This document shows, one piece after another, positions 43,761 through 48,242 of a stretch of DNA of 48,242 nt. How positions within the stretch are numbered: position 1 is the first letter of the stretch; each line of letters opens with the position of its first letter. The notes under the pieces are model-generated. The model had not been told where the DNA came from. It made no database searches and was given only the letters and a program-made list of their open reading frames with translations. A program made the position numbers and the translations under genes. The DNA lies in assembly GCA_964605145.1 (NCBI GenBank), contig CAZSBG010000044.1:1-48242 (forward strand), in the 5' to 3' direction. The stretch comes from CAZSBG01 sp964605145. GTDB taxonomy: Bacteria > Zhuqueibacterota > Zhuqueibacteria > Thermofontimicrobiales > Thermofontimicrobiaceae.

Positions 43761-43797
43761 TTGAATTGAGCCTGACTTTTGACTATATTATAGTCAA
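43761..43797 (+). promoter_or_regulatory. Antitoxin promoter with 19-bp palindromic operator
   Basis: TTGAAT (43761-43766) and TATATT (43784-43789), 17 bases apart, fit -35 and -10 boxes. TTGACTATATTATAGTCAA (43779-43797) is a 19-bp palindrome with 9-bp perfect arms overlapping the -10 box, 20 bases before the antitoxin start. Phd-type antitoxins repress their own promoters through such sites, so this is probably the autoregulatory operator. Confidence 0.65.
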
Positions 43798-43817
43798 CTT
43801 GTTTAGGACAAATCGAT

Positions 43818-44099
43818 ATGATTAAAAGCGATGCAATAAAACCGATAAGCTATCTGAAGGCTCATGCATCCAAAGTGATTCGTGATATTTGTGAAAACCA
43901 GCAATCGATGATAATAACACAGAATGGTGAAGCAAAGGCTGTTTTGCAGGATATAAAAATGTATGAAAAAACCCAGGAAAGCCTGGCAATGCTAAAAATT
44001 TTAGCAATGAGCAGTAAAAATCTTCAGGAAGGGAAAGTAAAACCGATTCAGCAATGCTTCGAAGATATTAGAAATAAAATACATGGAAGTAGTGAATAA
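43818..44099 (+). CDS. Type II antitoxin, Phd/YefM family
   Basis: A 93-residue protein. 'IKPISYLKAHASKVIRDICENQQSMIITQNGEAKAVLQDIKMYEKTQESLAML' matches the Phd/YefM DNA-binding fold, with the C-terminal part being the toxin-binding tail. It would neutralise a ParE/RelE toxin and repress its own promoter. The stop codon TAA shares its last base with the ATG of the toxin reading frame (TAATG), a usual arrangement. The antitoxin is intact while its toxin is broken, so it may be a relic or serve as an anti-toxin against other systems. Confidence 0.9.
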   Translation: MIKSDAIKPISYLKAHASKVIRDICENQQSMIITQNGEAKAVLQDIKMYEKTQESLAMLKILAMSSKNLQEGKVKPIQQCFEDIRNKIHGSSE

Positions 44100-44422
44100 T
44101 GCAATTCAACGTTTGAATCGTAAGCGATGCGGAGTAAGACCTCTATGAAATTTACAATTATGTAGCTACGTACGACTCGGTGTCTAATGCTGAAAATTTA
44201 TTGGCCAATTTAGAACACACCTGCCAGAGCCTATCTGCTTCTCCAAATCGCGGTCATTACCCTCCGGAACTCGAATCAATTCACGTGTTTGAATACAGAG
44301 AAATCCATTATAAGCCGTACCGAATTATCTACCAGGTCATCGAATCTGACGTATTCATTCATTGTATTCTCGACGGCCGACGAAATCTTCAGGAAATACT
44401 TGAAAAACGTATTTTACGATAA
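44099..44422 (+). pseudogene. ParE/RelE-family toxin, inactivated by two nonsense codons
   Basis: Reading on from the ATG at 44099 gives Met-Gln-Phe-Asn-Val, then TGA (44114-44116), then Ile-Val-Ser-Asp-Ala-Glu, then TAA (44135-44137), then 'DLYEIYNYVATYDSVSNAENLL' and an intact remainder to 44422. The whole frame is homologous in layout to ParE toxins ('AE.DL.EIY.Y', 'YREIHYKPYRIIYQV', 'HCILDGRRNLQEIL'). Single base changes explain both stops. A GTG at 44180 could give a shortened 80-residue product that would lack the first strand and helices, so it would be inactive. The UAA rules out selenocysteine as an explanation for both. Confidence 0.85.
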
Positions 44423-44574
44423 AAGCCCCGGTGATTGTTCTTTCTTAATTTCATTATTTTCGATTGCCTAACTTCATCATTTAATTTCTATCTCAGTGCA
44501 AACATTTATACCCATAATCCATTGGATTTTTCAACTAATTCACATACCATTCACCAAAAACAGGAGATTGGCTT

Positions 44575-45294
44575 ATGGAAGAGGAAGCCAAAGCTGGTTG
44601 CGCAAGACCAACCGGCGGGCCGGTCGGCGAACCGGCGCCAGACAAATCAACTGAAGAACAAACCATTAAAGCGGAGGTACCCAAAATGATTAAAGTCGGA
44701 CAAAAAGCACCTGATTTCACTGCCCCAGCTTATCACAAGGGGAAATTTATCAATGTTAAATTATCGGATTATCTTGGCAAATGGGTCATTTTATGTTTTT
44801 ATCCCGGTGATTTCACCTTTGTCTGAGCTACCGAGGTTTCAGCAGTTGCTGAAAAATTCGGCGAATTCCAGAAACTTGGCGTTGAGATATTATCAATGAG
44901 TATTGACAGTATGTTTGTGCACAAAATGTGGAACGATCACGAACTCTCCAAAATGGTGGAAGGCGGCATACCATTTCCAATGTTATCTGATTCAGGTGGA
45001 AAAGTTGGGACAGTGTACGGCGTTTACGACGAAAATTCCGGTGTGGAAACGCGGGGAAGATTTATCATCGATCCGGATGGGGTCGTACAAGGTTTTGAGG
45101 TATTAACGCCCCCGGTGGGCCGAAATATCAATGAATCACTTCGACAGATTCAGGCATTTCAATTAGTAAGAAAAAGCAAGGGTACAGAAGCCACACCCTC
45201 TGGCTGGAAACCCGGTAAAATAACATTGAAGCCAGGGCCGGAACTTGTCGGTAAAGTGTGGGAAGTCTGGAAAACGGACATGGCGTTCGATTAA
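44575..45294 (+). CDS. Peroxiredoxin (AhpC/Prx1 type) with in-frame TGA, putative selenoprotein
   Basis: One continuous frame from 44575 to 45294 with a single in-frame TGA at 44824-44826. The surrounding sequence reads 'FYPGDFTFV-TGA-ATEVSAVAE', where peroxiredoxins have the peroxidatic Cys of 'FTFVCPTE'. The TGA thus replaces the catalytic Cys: residue 84 from the first ATG, or 47 from a second ATG at 44686; both have good Shine-Dalgarno sites. Downstream sequence is full-length and conserved ('MSIDSMFVHKMW', 'GRFIIDPDGVVQ', 'VGRNINESLRQIQAFQ'). The usual C-terminal resolving Cys ('CP..WKPG') is Thr-Pro here, so it would work as a one-selenocysteine enzyme reducing peroxides with an external thiol. 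The 37-residue N-terminal extension includes 'GCARPTGGPVGEP'. Whether the cell makes selenocysteine is not shown by this window. Confidence 0.82.
44824..44854 (+). promoter_or_regulatory. Putative bacterial SECIS hairpin
   Basis: Just after the in-frame TGA, TTTCAG (44837-44842) and CTGAAA (44849-44854) form a perfect 6-bp stem with loop CAGTTG (44843-44848), extendable to TTTCAGCA/TGCTGAAA. The loop holds a G-U pair of bases, about 18 nt after the TGA. Bacterial SelB-binding hairpins lie at this distance and carry a conserved loop G. It is within the coding sequence, as expected for bacteria. Confidence 0.65.
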
Positions 45295-45523
45295 TCTCAC
45301 TGATACGAAAACAATATTCAGATGAATTCTAAATAAAATCACAACAGCGTTTACATGAAAAAATATTCCGGGAAATCGGGGATGAGGTTTACTCCGGTTT
45401 CTCGGATAATGACTCCAGTTTCTCCATTTTTCTTCATTTTACCTTTACACAGTGGAACATATATTCAACCAATAAGGTTTAATTAGAAAATTTAAACCAT
45501 TCCAGTTTAAGAGAAGGTATATA
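45295..45523. other. Spacer before SatDE-like operon with inverted repeat
   Basis: No gene is seen. GGTTTAA (45476-45482) and TTAAACC (45492-45498) are inverted arms with a 9-base spacer, 25 bases before the next start, a possible operator. An imperfect direct repeat CTCCGGTTTCTC/CTCCAGTTTCTC lies at about 45390-45425. Confidence 0.35.
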
Positions 45524-46162
45524 TTGAGTGACAAAAAGTTAGTGCTCATCGGCGACATAATTTCTTCCCGACAAATAGAAGAACGCGACACGTTCAATCG
45601 TCAATTACTGAAAACTCTTGATGACCTGAATTCATGCAATTCTTCTGTCATATCGCCCTATACACTGACCATCGGGGATGAAATACAGGCAGTATTCAAA
45701 AATGCCAAATCCATATTCAGGGATGCCATCTCCATTTTGACAGCGATTCATCCACACAAAATGCGATTTTCACTTTCCATTGGATCAATTATCAATCCCA
45801 TTAATCCAAAGCAAGCCATTGGCATGGACGGGCCGGCGTTTCACCTGGCCCGGGATGGAATTGACCGCCTGAAAAAATCAGGATTTCTTTTTTCACTCAA
45901 GGGTGAAAACATACCACAATTTTCGTTTTATCAGCAGGTTTTATTACTCATCTCACACAATATCTTCAAATGGAATAAAACACGTCTGCAAGTATTGGCG
46001 ATGTCATTAAATGATATCCCGGTCAACACCATGGCAAAAAAGCTTCAGATTTCCGAACAGGCGATCTATAAAAACATAAACGCCGGTGCCTTGGAAATTA
46101 TCATATCACTTTTCATAGAGATTGAAAAAACGCTAAACCACTGGATAGAAGACGAACAATGA
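45524..46162 (+). CDS. satD: SatD family protein
   Basis: A 212-residue cytoplasmic protein. 'LVLIGDIISSRQIEERDTFNRQLLKTLDDLN' and 'LTIGDEIQAVFK' are the hallmark segments of SatD. The C-terminal ~60 residues form a helix-turn-helix-like unit ('DIPVNTMAKKLQISEQAIYKNINAG'), so it may bind DNA. SatD in streptococci belongs to an acid-tolerance (sat) operon; biochemical function is not established. The start is TTG with GAGAAGG six bases upstream. Its stop overlaps the next gene's start by four bases (ATGA), so the two are translationally coupled. Confidence 0.85.
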   Translation: MSDKKLVLIGDIISSRQIEERDTFNRQLLKTLDDLNSCNSSVISPYTLTIGDEIQAVFKNAKSIFRDAISILTAIHPHKMRFSLSIGSIINPINPKQAIGMDGPAFHLARDGIDRLKKSGFLFSLKGENIPQFSFYQQVLLLISHNIFKWNKTRLQVLAMSLNDIPVNTMAKKLQISEQAIYKNINAGALEIIISLFIEIEKTLNHWIEDEQ

Positions 46163-46908
46163 CTGAATTTTGTTATCTGTTAAATGTTGTCCTTTTTTCC
46201 CGGCTTATTTTCACGTTCAGGGATAAACCCATTTCACCGAAGCACGCTGTCGCAATTATTTTGTTGCAGTTACTTGGCATAAGTGTATTTGAGTTCAATA
46301 TAATTCTTGCGATACTCGCCCTCGTACTGGTCGGAACGAATTGGCTCACATATTTCTTGGAGCACAAATTTGATAAATTGAATTTCATCAGGTTGGCGTC
46401 CTTTTTCGCGTTCGTGATTATGTTGAGTATTTTCTTTGCTCCTGGCATTGGTATGAAATTCAATTCATCTCTTATAGCTAATCTGAAAACTCTGACAGAT
46501 TATTCGCTCATTTTAAATTTTTTGGGAAAATTAGATTGGGCTCTGCTTAATCCACTTTTGCTCGGTGCATTATTAGTGACCAATGAAACCAACATTCTCA
46601 TTCGAACGCTATTTCAAATTTTCAGATTAGCGCCTGAGCGTGCCAGGGAATCTGACCAAAAACTCATCACCATTGTGGATAATCGGGAATATAATGCTGG
46701 CAGAATCATTGGTGTGCTGGAAAGATTGTTGATTTACTATTTTGTGTTGAACAACCAGTTTGCCGCCATCGGTCTCATTATCGCTGCCAAAAGCTTCGCA
46801 CGATTCAAGGACCTTGAAAAACGCGAGTTCGCCGAGTATGTCCTCATCGGCACGCTGCTCTCCACGCTGTTAGCTATTTTCATCGCGAAACTGGTACAAT
46901 TAATTTAA
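46159..46908 (+). CDS. Membrane protein, SatE/DUF3307-like partner of SatD
   Basis: A 249-residue protein with about six predicted membrane helices, including 'AVAIILLQLLGISVFEFNIILAILALVLVG' and 'FAFVIMLSIFFAPG'. The segment 'NREYNAGRIIGVLERLLIYYFVLNNQFAAIGLIIAAKSFARFKDLEKREFAEYVLIGTLLS' is very like the C-terminal part of DUF3307 proteins that accompany SatD. It overlaps satD by four bases, so they work together. The mechanism is unknown; one idea is a membrane stress sensor with SatD as its cytoplasmic arm (inference). Confidence 0.8.
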   Translation: MTEFCYLLNVVLFSRLIFTFRDKPISPKHAVAIILLQLLGISVFEFNIILAILALVLVGTNWLTYFLEHKFDKLNFIRLASFFAFVIMLSIFFAPGIGMKFNSSLIANLKTLTDYSLILNFLGKLDWALLNPLLLGALLVTNETNILIRTLFQIFRLAPERARESDQKLITIVDNREYNAGRIIGVLERLLIYYFVLNNQFAAIGLIIAAKSFARFKDLEKREFAEYVLIGTLLSTLLAIFIAKLVQLI

Positions 46909-46933
46909 CTTCATTTCTGAATTTGGAATTTTA

Positions 46934-48067
46934 ATGACTCGTCGCGAACGACTTATGGTTACTCTGCGGGGCGAATCGGTCGATCGTCCGCCGGTATCTT
47001 TTTATGAATTGAACGGACTGGATGAAAATCCGAATGACACTGATCCGTTCAATATATATTCCCACCCCTCCTGGCTGCCGCTCATTCAATTAACGCGCGA
47101 AAAAACAGACCGCATCGTCATGCGCGGCGCTTCGTTTGGTGATGTGCTGCCCAATCCCATCGACGAGATTTCCGACGAACAAATTTACCACCGCAATGGA
47201 AGCCGATTCACGATTCGAACCATTTCTATCGGCTCGCGAATTTTGACCACCCAAACGCGCCGCGATCCGGATGTGAACACCACCTGGACTGAAGAGCCGC
47301 TGCTCAAAACCACCTCCGATCTTGAGGCATTTTTAACATTGCCGTCTCACTTTTCCGGCGGCACTTTCGATCCCTCTCCGATTCTTGAAGCCGAAAAGGC
47401 ACTCGGCGATTCAGGCATTGTCATGCTGGACACGCCGGATCCGCTGTGCCTGGCTGCGTCCCTTTTCGATATGGCGGAATACACCGTAATCGCTTTGACG
47501 GAACCAAAACTATTCCGCCGATTGCTCGACTGGTTTGCCGAAGAGCTTTACCGGAATACTGAAAACGTTGCCAAAACGCTGCCCGGCCGGCTGTGGCGAA
47601 TTTATGGTCCGGAATATGCGTCTCCGCCATATCTTCCGCCCTCGCTGTTCAGGGAATATGTCTCGAACTATGTGGGACCGATGATCAAATCGATTCAGCG
47701 ATATGGGGGATTTGTTCGCATTCATTCGCACGGGAATTTGAAAGCGATTCTGGATTACATCGCCGAGCTGGGAGTCGATGGCCTCGATCCCATCGAACCG
47801 CCGCCCCAGGGCGATGTGGAATTATCTTATGTGCGGCAGCGCTACGGAAGAGACTTGGTGCTGTTCGGAAATCTCGAGATCAGTGATATTGAAAACATGC
47901 CCACGGACCAATTTTCAGAAAAAGTAAAAAGGGCGCTGGATGAAGGTAGTGGCGGCGTGGGGCGCGGCTTTGTGCTGATGCCTTCTGCCTGCCCTTATGG
48001 CAGGATTCTCAGTTCGTTGACGATCCGTAATTACGAGAAAATAATTGAGGTTGTGGAGATTTTTTAA
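46934..48067 (+). CDS. URO-D superfamily protein, paralogue 6
   Basis: A 377-residue protein with the superfamily N-terminus 'MTRRERLMVTLRGESVDRPPVSFYELNG'. The metal strand reads 'RIHSHGNL' (H264, H266), so the usual Cys is a His. A conserved Cys (C353) in 'MPSACPYGRILSS' sits where the third zinc ligand belongs. This His-x-His...Cys set differs from all other paralogues here. 'FLTLPSHFSGGTFD' and 'YGPEYASPPYLPPSLFREYV' are also family-like. It follows the SatD/E pair on the same strand after 25 bases, and a weak GGAA precedes its ATG. Function unknown; not a HemE. Confidence 0.85.
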   Translation: MTRRERLMVTLRGESVDRPPVSFYELNGLDENPNDTDPFNIYSHPSWLPLIQLTREKTDRIVMRGASFGDVLPNPIDEISDEQIYHRNGSRFTIRTISIGSRILTTQTRRDPDVNTTWTEEPLLKTTSDLEAFLTLPSHFSGGTFDPSPILEAEKALGDSGIVMLDTPDPLCLAASLFDMAEYTVIALTEPKLFRRLLDWFAEELYRNTENVAKTLPGRLWRIYGPEYASPPYLPPSLFREYVSNYVGPMIKSIQRYGGFVRIHSHGNLKAILDYIAELGVDGLDPIEPPPQGDVELSYVRQRYGRDLVLFGNLEISDIENMPTDQFSEKVKRALDEGSGGVGRGFVLMPSACPYGRILSSLTIRNYEKIIEVVEIF

Positions 48068-48190
48068 CGAATCGAATTTCCAGGGCTACTCAGTTAATTC
48101 AATTATGGAAACAGATATTACCAGATGCACACTGATAAAAACAAGAGAGAAATACTTTAAAGTTACTCGGGACAAATTGAATTAGTGCCT

Positions 48191-48242
48191 TAACCTGGAT
48201 TATTCATTGTAATGCATTAAGGAATCCAGATAGCCTGAATGG
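48191..48242 (-). repeat. Partial MITE-like element (terminal 52 bp), right window edge
   Basis: The last 52 bases are the exact reverse complement of bases 1-52. They are the outer end of another copy of the element at 12552-12730 and 23287-23454, whose remainder lies beyond the window. The 48068-48190 stretch before it has no gene. Confidence 0.85.

Noticed and set aside
44099..44422. TGA in the ParE toxin as a second selenocysteine
   Set aside because: A TAA follows in the same frame, and the position is not a redox-active Cys in ParE, so nonsense mutations are simpler.
44575..44826. Peroxiredoxin as a plain pseudogene cut by TGA
   Set aside because: The only stop is at the catalytic Cys position, the rest is well conserved and in frame, and a hairpin follows; decay would not favour exactly that codon.
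203..48067. Any URO-D protein as HemE (uroporphyrinogen decarboxylase)
   Set aside because: None has the HemE N-terminal arginine-rich motif or substrate Asp context; several have methyltransferase-like metal strands.
1..48242. 48-kb composite transposon bounded by inverted ends
   Set aside because: No transposase is present, the genes are ordinary chromosomal types, and the same element occurs inside; a repeat-limited assembly end is more likely.
1..48242. CRISPR array, tRNA or rRNA genes
   Set aside because: No regularly spaced repeats with unique spacers, and no cloverleaf or conserved rRNA stretch was seen by eye.

Overview
The window looks like chromosomal DNA from an uncultured, non-model member of the FCB superphylum (KSB1/Calditrichota/Latescibacterota-like; inferred). 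Two secreted proteins end in a type IX-secretion-like sorting module with a Pro-Asn-Pro-Phe-Asn motif. Shine-Dalgarno sites are used, but not by every gene, and TTG/GTG starts occur. Intergenic spacers are full of short recurring phrases and palindromic elements. I saw no rRNA, tRNA, CRISPR array, phage gene or transposase gene.

Left part (203-19578, all + strand) is a carbohydrate-catabolic neighbourhood. It holds three URO-D-superfamily proteins (methyltransferase-like, not haem HemE), a GH57-like enzyme, a GH2 enzyme, a GH43 enzyme, an exported GH32/43-like propeller protein, an exported DUF5703/GH95-like protein and two sodium:solute symporters. The second symporter is followed by two tiny membrane proteins and a small unknown protein. 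The GH57, GH2, GH43 and URO-D proteins lack signal peptides, so the likely division of labour is outside trimming, SSS uptake and cytoplasmic breakdown. No SusC/SusD pair and no sugar-responsive regulator is present.

Middle part (19735-34168) holds a trans-sulfuration-type PLP enzyme, a fourth URO-D protein bracketed by hairpins, a LEA14-like lipoprotein, a VIT-domain protein with a T9SS tail, a nitrilase-family amidase, a LOG-family protein, a SpoIIE/RsbU-type phosphatase, a large Asp-box propeller protein and a C69 dipeptidase.

Right part (34192-43216, - strand) holds a large T9SS-tailed secreted protein, a DUF1028 Ntn-hydrolase-like protein, a lipoprotein, and a run of URO-D, deoxyhypusine-synthase-like and HAD genes. 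The last segment (43329-48067, + strand) holds a small NTF2-like lipoprotein, a Phd antitoxin with a ParE toxin broken by two nonsense codons, a peroxiredoxin whose catalytic position is an in-frame TGA (strong selenocysteine candidate), a SatD/SatE-like pair and a sixth URO-D protein.

The first 52 bases are the exact reverse complement of the last 52. Two complete ~170-180 bp copies of the same MITE-like element lie inside, at 12552-12730 and 23287-23454. The window is therefore bounded by a multicopy inverted-repeat element, which probably also explains why the sequence ends there. The best leads are the putative selenoperoxiredoxin, the six divergent URO-D paralogues among glycosidases, and the repeat family.
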